Positions 1 to 8,017 are shown, numbered from the stretch's first letter. The stretch is 23,421 nt of DNA from Actinomycetota bacterium (GCA_030838265.1 JAUTXA010000098.1:1-23421), one strand, 5' to 3'. The notes: generated by a model not told the origin, from the sequence alone. Translations and numbers: made by a program.

Positions 1-20
1 TGGGCGACGACCACCGGTGA
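1..20 (+). CDS. C-terminal end of an upstream gene, probably the ABC transporter ATP-binding subunit (partial)
   Basis: The frame beginning at base 3 reads Gly-Asp-Asp-His-Arg and stops at TGA 18-20. That stop overlaps the GTG start of the permease gene at 17 in a GTGA junction, the coupling used throughout this window. ABC-2 permeases usually follow the gene for their ATPase, so this is probably the ATPase tail. Nothing in the five visible residues identifies the protein; the call rests only on context. Confidence 0.35.
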
Positions 21-823
21 TCGCCACCGAGCTGTCCAAGCAGCTCCGCCGCATGCGGACGTGGGTCTCGTTCGCCGGGCTGATGGCGCTCCCGATCATC
101 GCCACCGTCGCCCAGAAGCTCGATCACTCCGAGCAGCAGGACCCGCGAGGAGGCGCCATCTTCGCCTTCTCCAAGTCGTCCGGGTTCAACAACGCCTTTG
201 CCGCCCTCGCCTTCATGAGCTCGTTCTTCTTGGTGATCGTCGTGTGCTCGTTCGCCGGCGAGTCGGTGGCCGGCGAAGCGAGTTGGGGCACCCTCCGCTA
301 CCTCTTGCTTCGACCGGTCGGTCGCCTCCGCCTGCTGGGCCGGAAGGCGATCGTGATCGTCCTCATGACGCTGATCGCCACGTTGATCATCTCGTTGACC
401 GGCCTCATCGCCGGCACCATCGCCTTCGGCTGGCACCCGTTGCGGCTGCCGCCGTTCGTCGACCTCACGCAATCGAGGGCTCTCGTGCGGCTCGGTCTGG
501 CGACCGGCTTCGTCGTGGTCAACATGCTGAGCATCGCCGCCTTCGCCCTCTTCCTCTCGGTGATGACCGACTCAGCCGGCGGCGCCATCGGTGGCGCGGT
601 GGCGTTCGCCATCGCTTCGCAGATCCTCAGCGGCATCTCGGCCTTGAAGTGGATCCGATACGGGCTGCCCACCCACTACTGGGACTCGTGGCAACCCTGG
701 GTCTTCCTTCGCCACTACCCAGCCGCCGACATGGCGCGAAGCCTCGTTGTCACGCTGGCCTACGTGGCCGTCTTCGGGGCCCTGACGATGTGGCGCTTCC
801 GCACCAAGGACATCTTGTCCTGA
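17..823 (+). CDS. ABC-2 type transporter permease
   Basis: A 268-residue integral membrane protein, the likely membrane half of an ABC transporter whose ATPase would be encoded just upstream. Hydrophobic segments lie near residues 16-33, 58-80, 109-136, 157-183, 187-207 and 240-258, giving about six membrane spans. The stretch GEASWGTLRYLLLRPVGR near residue 85 matches the loop of ABC-2/NosY-like permeases, where a conserved Glu precedes a GTLRYLL-type motif. The GTG start at 17 overlaps the preceding stop (GTGA), which supports it. The gene converges on the pilin operon with only 12 bases between stop codons. The substrate cannot be read from the sequence; drug, lipid or multi-metal export are all possible for this family. 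Confidence 0.8.
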   Translation: MIATELSKQLRRMRTWVSFAGLMALPIIATVAQKLDHSEQQDPRGGAIFAFSKSSGFNNAFAALAFMSSFFLVIVVCSFAGESVAGEASWGTLRYLLLRPVGRLRLLGRKAIVIVLMTLIATLIISLTGLIAGTIAFGWHPLRLPPFVDLTQSRALVRLGLATGFVVVNMLSIAAFALFLSVMTDSAGGAIGGAVAFAIASQILSGISALKWIRYGLPTHYWDSWQPWVFLRHYPAADMARSLVVTLAYVAVFGALTMWRFRTKDILS

Positions 824-835
824 GCGATCGGGCGG

Positions 836-1966
836 TCAGCCCGCCTGCGAGCTCGGGATCTCCTGCCAGTCCGAGACGCTCCAGCTCGACGTGGTGATGG
901 TGGCGATGGAGTCGTCGTAGTTCATGGTGAAGTTCGGGTTGCCGTTCACCCGGAAGGAGTTCACCGTGATCGAGCCGTCGATCGTCATCTGTCCGCCGTC
1001 GACCGTGAGGTCCACTTGGGGCGCATCGAGTACACCGTTCATGTTCACGGCGTGCGATCCATTGCCGACATCGAAGACGTCGGCGCCCACCTTCTCGATG
1101 ATGAAGTCCTTGCCGTGGGTGCCAGCCCCGCGGTTGATGGTGGCGTCGGCCATGCTGACGCTGACGCCTGACCCGATGTAGATGACGACTGGTCCGTTGG
1201 TGACCGAGATCGTGCCGCTGAAGCTGACGCTCGTCACCCCGGGTGCCGTGCACTTGAAGGCGAGCCCGGCCTGACCGTTGATCGTCCCTGAGAAGGCACC
1301 GCCGGTCGGGCAGGCCTGGAACGAGGTCGGGACACTGACGGCGGTCGGGTGATACGGACCCACTACCTGCTTGCCGTTCCAGCAGCCGGTGCAGCTTCCG
1401 TTGGGCGTGTAATACACCTGGGCGTCGCCACCCGAGCCCGCCCCGCCGCCATTGAGGGTGATGCCGTGGTTCGAGGCCACGATGGCATTGCCAGTGTTGG
1501 TGGCGCCGCTCGTCGAGTTGTAGCTCTGGACGTTGAAGTTCCCGTTGCCGTTGAGGCGCAGGTCCTGCTCGGCGAAGATGGCGTAGGGATACCGGACGCT
1601 GCGCTTCACTGTGGACTGGACAGCGTGGGCCACGCCGTTGACGGTGCCCTTGGCCGTCACCGTCCACGTGTTGGTGTCGACCTTGTGGGCCGTATAGCTG
1701 AATGTGCTCCCCGTGGTCAGCGTCCCGGTCCCGGAGAAGTCGGTGCTCTGCACCTGGTCGATCTTGAAGAGGGCCTCGGACATGCCCCCGTCGGCCGCGG
1801 CCAGGGCGGCCGAGAAGTCCTGGGTGCGGCGGACGTTCTTCAGCGACGCCACCGACCGGGCCAGGATGGCGATCGAGAGAAAGGTCAGGATCATCATCAC
1901 GCCCATGGCGAGGATGAGGCTGCCGCTCTCGTCACGGCGGGGGCGAGACATGGCGCGCATCAACAT
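836..1966 (-). CDS. PilX-like pilus assembly protein with a beta-solenoid-like body
   Basis: A 376-residue protein, last of three overlapping pilin-like genes. The N terminus has a basic leader, then SGSLILAMGVMMILTFLSIA, a membrane helix, then a conserved PilX-like region (AALAAADGGMSEALFKID). The position equivalent to pilin Glu+5 is Ala, as often seen in PilX-type proteins. The rest is rich in Gly, Asn, Thr and Val with short strand-like repeats (LRLNGNGNFNVQSYNS; VNMNGVLDAPQVDLTVDGG), suggesting a surface-exposed parallel beta fold. Cysteines in CTGC and two further positions could form disulfides. The ATG at 1966 is chosen because AGGAGG lies 6 bases upstream; ATGs at 1960 and 1951 are alternatives. 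The exact job (pilus priming, tip or surface display) is inferred from the family. Confidence 0.75.
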   Translation of the reverse strand: MLMRAMSRPRRDESGSLILAMGVMMILTFLSIAILARSVASLKNVRRTQDFSAALAAADGGMSEALFKIDQVQSTDFSGTGTLTTGSTFSYTAHKVDTNTWTVTAKGTVNGVAHAVQSTVKRSVRYPYAIFAEQDLRLNGNGNFNVQSYNSTSGATNTGNAIVASNHGITLNGGGAGSGGDAQVYYTPNGSCTGCWNGKQVVGPYHPTAVSVPTSFQACPTGGAFSGTINGQAGLAFKCTAPGVTSVSFSGTISVTNGPVVIYIGSGVSVSMADATINRGAGTHGKDFIIEKVGADVFDVGNGSHAVNMNGVLDAPQVDLTVDGGQMTIDGSITVNSFRVNGNPNFTMNYDDSIATITTSSWSVSDWQEIPSSQAG

Positions 1967-2592
1967 CCGGGTCCTCCTGGAAGGCGGTTGCGCAGCTCGA
2001 CGTCGCTCTGCTCGGTGAACGGGACCGGGCCGGGGAAGGCGTCGGAGGCGACCGAGATGTGGACGCGGATGGCGCAGTTGGTGATATCGCCGACGGCCGC
2101 CGGGGTGAGCCCGGTCGTTGCCAGCTCGACCCCTGAGGCGTTGTAGTAGCGGAACAACGTGATGCCCTGATTGGCGTTCTCGACGTTGGTGAGCACGGTC
2201 TGGGTCGACGTGACCGTCCCGCCCGGCGCCGACAGGATGCCCCGGTAGAGCACCCGGTTGGACAGCCACCAACGGATGTACTTCTGGGTGCCGGTCGACG
2301 AGCCCAGGGCGACCTCGACCTTGGTGGCGTACTCACCGATGGTCGAGAGGGGCTCGACCGGATTGGCGGAGCGAAGGTCGCGGGAGACCTGGATGACGCC
2401 GAAGCGGACCAGCTCCTGGTTGCTGACCATCGACTGCTGCAGCTTCTCGTTGCGCATCGTCGAGGTCAGGAGCCCGAAGATCGACATGGTGAGGAGCCCG
2501 AGCATCATGGCGGTGATGCTGACCTCGAGGACGCTGAAGCCGCCTTCGCCGCGACCACGCCGCTCCCGATGCCGACGGAGGATGGCGGTCAT
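1960..2592 (-). CDS. Type IV pilin-like protein, PilW/PilV-like minor pilin
   Basis: A 210-residue protein with a class III prepilin signal: a basic leader (RRHRERRGRGEGG), then mature residues FSVLEVSITAMMLGLL with Glu at mature position +5 (residue 23), followed by a hydrophobic helix. The PilD-type peptidase would cut after Gly18. The rest is a globular head with no recognised domain; the motif NQELVRFGVIQVSRDLRSAN after the helix is typical of PilW-like minor pilins. The ATG at 2592 shares its A with the TGA of the upstream gene (TGATG). The stop overlaps the start region of the PilX-like gene. Its role as a minor pilin or pseudopilin is inferred from the N-terminal signature and from its partners. 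Confidence 0.8.
   Translation of the reverse strand: MTAILRRHRERRGRGEGGFSVLEVSITAMMLGLLTMSIFGLLTSTMRNEKLQQSMVSNQELVRFGVIQVSRDLRSANPVEPLSTIGEYATKVEVALGSSTGTQKYIRWWLSNRVLYRGILSAPGGTVTSTQTVLTNVENANQGITLFRYYNASGVELATTGLTPAAVGDITNCAIRVHISVASDAFPGPVPFTEQSDVELRNRLPGGPGC
1973..1978 (-). promoter_or_regulatory. Strong Shine-Dalgarno site for the PilX-like gene
   Basis: The minus strand reads AGGAGG six bases before the ATG at 1966. It lies inside the end of the preceding PilW-like gene and decides among three clustered in-frame ATGs. Confidence 0.7.
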
Positions 2593-3773
2593 CAGTTGGT
2601 CACCGTGAGCGAGATGGAGCCGATCTGGGTGCCCGTCGAGAGCAGTATCTGGATGATCTTGGCGCCGGTCGACCAAGTCTTCGTGTCGTTCTTGTCAAAG
2701 GTGTCAGTGAACGTTGCTCCACTCTGAGCGAGCGTGTACGTGGGAGGACTGGCATCGGTGGGGTACCTCACCTTGAGCCCGGTGCACGGCCCGGTCGTGT
2801 TGACCGTGACGACCAGGTTGGTATTTAGCTGGCCGTTGCTCTTCTTCTGAACGGTCGACGGCGAAACCGAGCCACTGGTCACCGCGCACGTGGGCGGCGG
2901 GGCGTCGGTCGCAGCCGACGCCTGGATCCAGTTGCTGGTCGCGCGGCCGAGCAGGCCGCGCACGCGGACCGTGTACGTCGTGCCCGACGAAAGGCCAGAG
3001 AGGGCATAGCTGAAGCTGGCGCCCGGCTGGTTGGCCGTGGCCTGCACCCAGGTCGTGCCGCTGTTGCTCGAGTACTGAACCTCCCAATAGGTCGGTGTGG
3101 GCGATCCGCCCGTCCAGGACACATCGATCTGGTGGGTGGGGTTGGTGGGGTTCTTGACCGCCGTCACGGTCCCTGCCGTCCCCGGCGTCACCGGTGCCGT
3201 CGTCGTGGTGGTGGCCACAGTGGTGGTGGTCGTGCCGGCCGGGCCGAGGCCGCCGGGGTAGACGCCGCCGTCCTGGCGCACGCTGTGGGTCCCGATCTTG
3301 TCGACCCACACGATCTGGGCGGTCACCCGCTTGTAGGCCTGGGTCACCGTTCCGAACGGGGCCCAGACGATGTCCCGGGTGATGGTGAAGACCTGGCCGT
3401 CGAAGGTGTATGGCGTGGTGGTGGGGGCGAACACGGGATTGCTGACCACCACCGTCGACTTGCTCTCGAACGTGGCGCGGTAGCCGGTCTGGCTGGTGGC
3501 GAAGCCGACCTGGGCGTATGGAGCCGAGCGCATGGCCTCGACCTCCTGGGAGGCCAGGGCGCTGGCGCGGGTGCGAGCCTCACCCATCGATGTCGTGCGC
3601 AGGGTGGAGAGGAACACGTTCATGGTCCCGAAGACGCCTACCGCCATGACGGTCATGGCCACGACGATCTCGACGATTGTGAAGCCGCGCTCCTCAGTCG
3701 GGGCGCGTCGGCGAAGCCTGGTCACGAGACGACGGCACACCTCCACAAATGCGACTTCGGCACGTGCCTGCAT
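2592..3773 (-). CDS. Type IV pilin-like protein with a fibronectin type III domain (PilV-like)
   Basis: A 393-residue protein, first of the pilin operon. A long leader (30 residues) ends in ERG, followed by FTIVEIVVAMTVMAVGVFG with Glu at mature +5 (residue 35), a class III prepilin signal. Residues about 50-170 form a PilV-like head. A Thr/Ala/Pro linker (about 180-198) leads to a fibronectin type III-like domain (about 202-290; strand patterns IDVSW, WEVQYSS and TYTVRVRG). A last domain (about 291-393) has two Cys that may pair and an Ig-like strand pattern. The length is well above a usual minor pilin because of these extra modules, which suggest adhesion or tip exposure. ATG 3773 is the first usable start; its ribosome site is weak, so the leader length is uncertain. 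Confidence 0.8.
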   Translation of the reverse strand: MQARAEVAFVEVCRRLVTRLRRRAPTEERGFTIVEIVVAMTVMAVGVFGTMNVFLSTLRTTSMGEARTRASALASQEVEAMRSAPYAQVGFATSQTGYRATFESKSTVVVSNPVFAPTTTPYTFDGQVFTITRDIVWAPFGTVTQAYKRVTAQIVWVDKIGTHSVRQDGGVYPGGLGPAGTTTTTVATTTTTAPVTPGTAGTVTAVKNPTNPTHQIDVSWTGGSPTPTYWEVQYSSNSGTTWVQATANQPGASFSYALSGLSSGTTYTVRVRGLLGRATSNWIQASAATDAPPPTCAVTSGSVSPSTVQKKSNGQLNTNLVVTVNTTGPCTGLKVRYPTDASPPTYTLAQSGATFTDTFDKNDTKTWSTGAKIIQILLSTGTQIGSISLTVTN

Positions 3774-3786
3774 GCTCTTTAGGAAG

Positions 3787-3805
3787 GGTTCCCAGACTGG
3801 GCACC
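3787..3805. repeat. Imperfect inverted repeat between the divergent pilin and aro operons
   Basis: The 19 bases read GGT-T-CCCAG-A-CTGGG-C-ACC, two arms mirrored around base 3796 with one mismatched pair. It occupies the middle of the 46-base divergent intergenic gap, just upstream of the aroC -10 candidate. It could be an operator or an RNA hairpin in a pilin leader; no function is demonstrated. Confidence 0.45.
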
Positions 3806-3807
3806 GG

Positions 3808-3813
3808 TAGATT
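3808..3813 (+). promoter_or_regulatory. Candidate -10 element of a leaderless aroC promoter
   Basis: TAGATT fits the actinobacterial TANNNT -10 pattern and ends 6 bases before the GTG at 3820, so transcription would start at or next to the start codon. No Shine-Dalgarno sequence precedes aroC, as expected for a leaderless mRNA. No good -35 hexamer is visible. Confidence 0.5.
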
Positions 3814-3819
3814 TGCCGT

Positions 3820-4974
3820 GTGCTGCGCTACCTGACCGCCGGCGAGTCCCACGGACGGGCCCTGGTCGTCATCGTCGAGGGCCTGCCCGCTGGCTTGCCC
3901 ATCACCGTCGCCGAGATCCAGGGCGAGCTGGCCCGCCGTCGCCTCGGGTTCGGACGGGGCCCCCGCATGCGCTTCGAGCAGGACGAAGTCACCCTTTTGG
4001 GCGGAGTCCGCCATGGCCTCACGCTGGGCTCGCCCCTGGCCATCGAGATCGCCAACACCGAGTGGCCCAAGTGGGAGGACGAGATGTCCCCGCACCCCGG
4101 GGCCACCGAGAAGGCCCTTACCCAGCCCCGTCCCGGCCACGCCGACCTGGCGGGCATGCAGAAGTACGGCTTCGGCGATGCCCGCAACGTCCTCGAGCGG
4201 GCGTCAGCGCGAGAGACGGCGGCGCGGGTTGCGGCGGGGACCTGCGCCAAAGGACTGCTGGCCCGGCTCGGGGTGCAGCTGCTCAGCCACGTGATCCAGC
4301 TGGGCCCGGTCGAGTCGAAGAGCGAGCGCCGCCCGACCCCCGATGACCTCGAGGCCATCGACGCTTCGGCCGTGCGCTGCTTCGACCCCGACGCCGAAGA
4401 CGCCATGGTGGCCGAGGTGAAGGCGGCGGCCAAGGTGGGCGACAGCCTCGGCGGGGTGGTCGAGGTCCTGGGCTATGGCGTGCCGGTCGGGCTCGGTAGC
4501 CACGTGCACTGGGATCGCAAGCTCGACTCCTTGCTCGGTCAGGCCCTCATGAGCATCCAGGCCGTCAAGGCCGTTGAGATCGGGGAGGGCTTTGAGGTGG
4601 CGAGGCTGCGGGGCTCCGAGGCCCACGACGCCATCGCGTGGGATGACGAGGCCCAGTCCTACCGGCGCGAGAGCGATCGGGCCGGCGGGATCGAAGGCGG
4701 CATCTCGACCGGGTCACTGCTGGTAGCGCGCGCTGCCATGAAGCCGCTCGCCACCCTCAACCGGCCCGTCCTCAAGACGGTCGATGTGGTGACGAAGCAG
4801 GAGACGGTGTCGTTCAAGGAGCGCACTGACGTCACCGCCGTCCCCGCCCTCGGCGTGGTCGCCGAGACCATGATGGCCCTGGTTCTGGCATCCGAGGCCC
4901 TGCGAAAGTTTGGCGGCGACAGCCTCGATGAGGTGTGCCGAAACCACGATGCCTACGTGAGCTCCCTTGGTTGA
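3820..4974 (+). CDS. aroC: Chorismate synthase
   Basis: Catalyses the last shikimate-pathway step, converting 5-enolpyruvylshikimate-3-phosphate to chorismate with reduced FMN, in the cytoplasm. The 384-residue length is normal for the family. Family signatures are clear: GESHGRALVVIVEGLPAG near the N terminus, FGDARNVLERASARETAARVAAG in the middle and GGIEGGISTG near residue 290. Start GTG 3820 gives MLRYLTAGESHG, matching the usual N terminus. It opens a tight operon: the last 8 bases overlap aroK. It is divergent from the pilin operon, with 46 bases between starts, and probably leaderless. Confidence 0.97.
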   Translation: MLRYLTAGESHGRALVVIVEGLPAGLPITVAEIQGELARRRLGFGRGPRMRFEQDEVTLLGGVRHGLTLGSPLAIEIANTEWPKWEDEMSPHPGATEKALTQPRPGHADLAGMQKYGFGDARNVLERASARETAARVAAGTCAKGLLARLGVQLLSHVIQLGPVESKSERRPTPDDLEAIDASAVRCFDPDAEDAMVAEVKAAAKVGDSLGGVVEVLGYGVPVGLGSHVHWDRKLDSLLGQALMSIQAVKAVEIGEGFEVARLRGSEAHDAIAWDDEAQSYRRESDRAGGIEGGISTGSLLVARAAMKPLATLNRPVLKTVDVVTKQETVSFKERTDVTAVPALGVVAETMMALVLASEALRKFGGDSLDEVCRNHDAYVSSLG

Positions 4975-5470
4975 GCGCATCCTGCTCATCGGCATGATGG
5001 GGGTGGGCAAGTCGAGCGTGGGCCAGGCCTTGGCTCATCGCCTCGGGTGGCCCTACCTCGACAGCGACCGTCAGGTCGAGGCCGCCACCGGGCGCAGCGT
5101 GAGAGAGATCTTCGAGGCCGACGGAGAGGCCGCCTTCCGGACCGAGGAGACGCAGGCGCTGGCCGCCGCCGTCGCCCTCTCACCCGCGGTTGTCGGGGTG
5201 GCCGGCGGAGCGGTCCTCGATCCTGGCAACCGCGAGCGGATACGCGCTGCCGGTCTGGTCGTCTGGTTGCGGGCGTCGATCGAGACCATGACCCAGCGAG
5301 TCGGTCGGGGTCGGGGTCGACCGTTGCTCGGTGACGATCCCGGGGCGGCCCTGCGGCGGCTCTACCCCGCGCGCCAGCCCCTCTACGAGGAGCTGGCCGA
5401 GGTCGTCGTTGACGTTGACGAGCTCGACGTCGAACAGGCCGTCGAGATGATCGTGGCGGCGCTCGGGTGA
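4967..5470 (+). CDS. aroK: Shikimate kinase
   Basis: Phosphorylates shikimate at the 3-hydroxyl with ATP. The 167-residue protein shows Walker A GMMGVGKSS (9-17), the shikimate-binding D32-x-D34 pair, Arg58, an AGGA loop near 79-82 (usually GGG) and the RGRPLL lid motif. The TTG at 4967 is the only start that keeps strand 1 and the P-loop; it overlaps the aroC end by 8 bases and has only a weak ribosome site (GAGC), so translation is probably coupled. Its 3' end overlaps aroB by GTGA. Confidence 0.95.
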   Translation: MVERILLIGMMGVGKSSVGQALAHRLGWPYLDSDRQVEAATGRSVREIFEADGEAAFRTEETQALAAAVALSPAVVGVAGGAVLDPGNRERIRAAGLVVWLRASIETMTQRVGRGRGRPLLGDDPGAALRRLYPARQPLYEELAEVVVDVDELDVEQAVEMIVAALG

Positions 5471-6468
5471 TCGACCTCACCGTTGAGCTGGGTGAGCGCT
5501 CCTATCCCGTGGTCGTCGGCGGCGGGGCCCGTCACCGCCTTCTCGAGGTCTTGCCGACCGGTGCGCGCCGGGCCGCCATCGTGACCCAGGAGGCAGTGCA
5601 GGTCCCCGTCGATCCGGGCGTCGAGCACCGCACCTTCCTGATCGACGACGGTGAGGAGGCCAAGTGCATGGAGACGGTGGAGGAGCTCTGCCGATCGTTC
5701 TCCCGCTGGGGCCTGACCCGCAACGACGTGGTGGTGGCGGTCGGCGGCGGCGTGGTGACCGACACGGCGGGCTTCGCGGCGGCCGTGTATCACCGCGGGG
5801 TCCCCGTCATCCACGTGGCGACGACGTTGCTGGCCCAGGTCGACGCCGCCATCGGTGGCAAGACCGGCGTCAATCTGCCCGAGGGCAAGAACCTGGTGGG
5901 CGCCTTCTGGCAACCTTCGGCAGTGCTCTGCGACCTCGAGACGCTCGAGACCCTTCCGCCCGCCGAGTACCGCAGCGGCTTGGGGGAGATGGCCAAGTAC
6001 GCCTTCCTCGGCGTCACGGGCCTCCGCGACCTCTCCCTCGAGGAGGCCGTCGCCGCCTGCGTTCGCTGCAAGGCCGAGGTGGTGGCGGTCGACGAGCGTG
6101 AGGGGGGCCGGCGGGCATTGCTCAACTACGGCCACACCCTGGCCCACGCCCTCGAGACGGCGGGTCAGTACGACCTGCGCCACGGCGAGGCCGTCGCCAT
6201 CGGGCTGGTGTTCGCGGCTCGCCTCGCCCACCGGCTGGGGCGCGTCGGCGCGGAGCGGGTCGACGAGCACCGCCGCCTCGTCTTGGCCTACGAGCTGCCC
6301 ACCGAGGTGCCGGAAGGAGCCGATCCCGAGGCGCTCTACGAGCTCATGACCAAGGACAAGAAGGCCACCGATCGCTGCACGTTCATCCTCGACGGGCCGG
6401 CGGGGCTCGAGGTGGTGCCCGGGGTGGCAAAGGACGTAGTGCTCGACGTGCTGGGCGGTGCGGCATGA
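5467..6468 (+). CDS. aroB: 3-Dehydroquinate synthase
   Basis: Converts DAHP to 3-dehydroquinate, the second step of the shikimate pathway, using NAD and a divalent metal. The 333-residue protein carries the NAD-binding GGGVVTDTAGF motif, the TTLLAQVDAAIGGKTGVN block, and the metal ligands Glu174 (GLGEMAKYAF), His223 (NYGHTLAHALE) and His239 (RHGEAVAIG). Start GTG 5467 lies in a GTGA overlap with aroK. The end overlaps aroQ by ATGA. Confidence 0.97.
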   Translation: MIDLTVELGERSYPVVVGGGARHRLLEVLPTGARRAAIVTQEAVQVPVDPGVEHRTFLIDDGEEAKCMETVEELCRSFSRWGLTRNDVVVAVGGGVVTDTAGFAAAVYHRGVPVIHVATTLLAQVDAAIGGKTGVNLPEGKNLVGAFWQPSAVLCDLETLETLPPAEYRSGLGEMAKYAFLGVTGLRDLSLEEAVAACVRCKAEVVAVDEREGGRRALLNYGHTLAHALETAGQYDLRHGEAVAIGLVFAARLAHRLGRVGAERVDEHRRLVLAYELPTEVPEGADPEALYELMTKDKKATDRCTFILDGPAGLEVVPGVAKDVVLDVLGGAA

Positions 6469-6911
6469 CGGGGCGGAGCCTGTTGCTGCTGTCGGGTCCC
6501 AACCTCAACCTGCTCGGCGAGCGCGAGCCCGAGATGTACGGCACCCAGACCCTCGACGACCTGGTGGCTGCGGCCCGCACGCGGGCGGCCGGCCGCGGCC
6601 TCGACCTGGTTCACCTTCAGTCGAACAGCGAGGCCGATCTGGTCGAGGCCGTGCAGGCGGCGCGGGGCAAGCACGTCGGCATCGTCGTCAACGCCGGCGC
6701 CCTCACTCACTACGGCTGGTCGCTCCACGACGCCCTGGCCACCTACGACGGGGTGATCATCGAGCTGCACCTCACCAACCCCGCCGCCCGCGAGTCGTGG
6801 CGCCACCTCTCGGTCCTCGCACCGGTGGCGCGGGGGACCATCGCAGGGGTCGGCGCCCAAGGCTACGAGTTGGCGATCGACGCGGCAGCAACGATTCTGG
6901 AGGCAACATGA
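6465..6911 (+). CDS. aroQ: 3-Dehydroquinate dehydratase, type II
   Basis: Dehydrates 3-dehydroquinate to 3-dehydroshikimate. At 148 residues it has the type II size (a small dodecameric flavodoxin-like fold), not that of the type I AroD enzyme. GPNLNLLGEREPEMYG supplies Asn13, Arg20 and the catalytic Tyr25 on the lid loop; VNAGALTHYGWSLHDAL and IELHLTNPAARESWRHLS carry the substrate-binding and catalytic His regions. The ATG at 6465 overlaps the aroB stop (ATGA). AroE (shikimate dehydrogenase) and AroA (EPSP synthase) are not in this window. Confidence 0.96.
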   Translation: MTGRSLLLLSGPNLNLLGEREPEMYGTQTLDDLVAAARTRAAGRGLDLVHLQSNSEADLVEAVQAARGKHVGIVVNAGALTHYGWSLHDALATYDGVIIELHLTNPAARESWRHLSVLAPVARGTIAGVGAQGYELAIDAAATILEAT

Positions 6912-8017
6912 CTTCACAACTGGCACCCATGGACGTGGCCGGCCGCCTTCCCAAGCTGCGGGCGCGACTCGACGAGGCGGCGTGCGAGGCGCTGCTCGTG
7001 ACCAACCTCGTCAACATCCGCTATCTGACGGGGTTCACGGGCTCGGCTGCGCTCCTGCTCGTCCTGCCCGACGAGCTGGTCTTCACCAGCGACGGCCGCT
7101 ACAAGTTCCAGTCGGCCGAGCAACTGGCGGCGGCCGGCATCGATGCCACCATCGAGATCGGCGGGCCGGCCGAGCAGCAGAAGGCCATCGGAGCCGCCGC
7201 CACTGCCGTGACCCGATTGGGTCTCGAGGCCACCAACGTCTCCTGGTCACGCCAGCGGGCGTTCGACGCCGACTGGTTCCCCTCGTCCGAGCTGGTGCCG
7301 ACCGAGGGCCTGGTCGAGACCCTTCGGCGCGTCAAGGACGACGGTGAGGTGGCGCGCATCAGCGAGGCCTGCCGCATCGCCGACGACGCCCTCAGCGCGA
7401 CCAAGCATCTGCTGGCCGAGGGCGTGACCGAGGTCGAGTTCAGCCTGGCGCTCGACTTCGAGATCCGTCGCCTGGGCGCGTCCGGGAACTCGTTCGAGAC
7501 GATCGTGGCGGCTGGCCCCAACGGTGCCAAGCCTCACGCCCGGCCCTCGGAACGCAAGATCGAGCCGGGCGAGCTGGTGGTGCTCGACTTCGGGTCGACC
7601 GTCGATGGCTACTGCTCCGACATGACGCGGACGCTGTGCGTCGGCGAGCCGCGCTCCGACACCCTCAAGCGCATGGTCGAGGTGGTCGCCGCCAGCCAAC
7701 GGGCGGGGGTCGAGGCCGTCCGGGCCGGGGCCGAGTGCGCCGCCGTTGACAAGGCGTGCCGCGACGTCATCGCCGAGGCGGGATGGGCTGATGCCTTCCT
7801 GCACTCGACCGGTCACGGCGTCGGCCTCGACATCCACGAGGCCCCAGGGGTGGGCACCACGTCCACTGATACGTTGGCGGCCGGCTACGTCGTCACCGTT
7901 GAGCCCGGCGTCTACCTTCCCGAGCACGGTGGGGTGCGGATCGAGGACACCGTGGTGGTCACCGACGCCGGCTGCGACCTCCTCACCAACAGCACCAAGG
8001 ACCTCGTGATCGCATGA
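6908..8017 (+). CDS. pepP: M24B family Xaa-Pro aminopeptidase / dipeptidase
   Basis: A 369-residue cytoplasmic metallopeptidase that should remove residues before proline in peptides. A creatinase-like N-terminal domain (about 1-130) precedes the pita-bread catalytic domain. All five metal ligands of the M24 family are visible: Asp227 and Asp238 (DFGSTVDGYCSDMT), His303 (STGHGVGLDIHE), Glu332 (TVEPGVY) and Glu346 (RIEDTVVV). The ATG at 6908 follows GGAGG by 4 bases and overlaps the aroQ stop (ATGA). It sits directly before efp, an arrangement common in actinobacteria and other phyla. Aminopeptidase P and prolidase (pepQ) cannot be told apart by sequence alone, so the symbol is tentative. Confidence 0.88.
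   Translation: MTSQLAPMDVAGRLPKLRARLDEAACEALLVTNLVNIRYLTGFTGSAALLLVLPDELVFTSDGRYKFQSAEQLAAAGIDATIEIGGPAEQQKAIGAAATAVTRLGLEATNVSWSRQRAFDADWFPSSELVPTEGLVETLRRVKDDGEVARISEACRIADDALSATKHLLAEGVTEVEFSLALDFEIRRLGASGNSFETIVAAGPNGAKPHARPSERKIEPGELVVLDFGSTVDGYCSDMTRTLCVGEPRSDTLKRMVEVVAASQRAGVEAVRAGAECAAVDKACRDVIAEAGWADAFLHSTGHGVGLDIHEAPGVGTTSTDTLAAGYVVTVEPGVYLPEHGGVRIEDTVVVTDAGCDLLTNSTKDLVIA

Noticed and set aside
831..845. GGCGG-TCAGC-CCGCC hairpin between the convergent permease and PilX-like genes.
   Set aside because: Only a five-base stem and no T-rich tail on either strand; such matches are frequent at this GC content.
6458..8017. Apparent 519-residue protein fusing an Arg-rich N-terminal part to the M24 peptidase.
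   Set aside because: The first 150 codons are aroQ read in the wrong frame; the peptidase has its own ATG at 6908 with GGAGG upstream.
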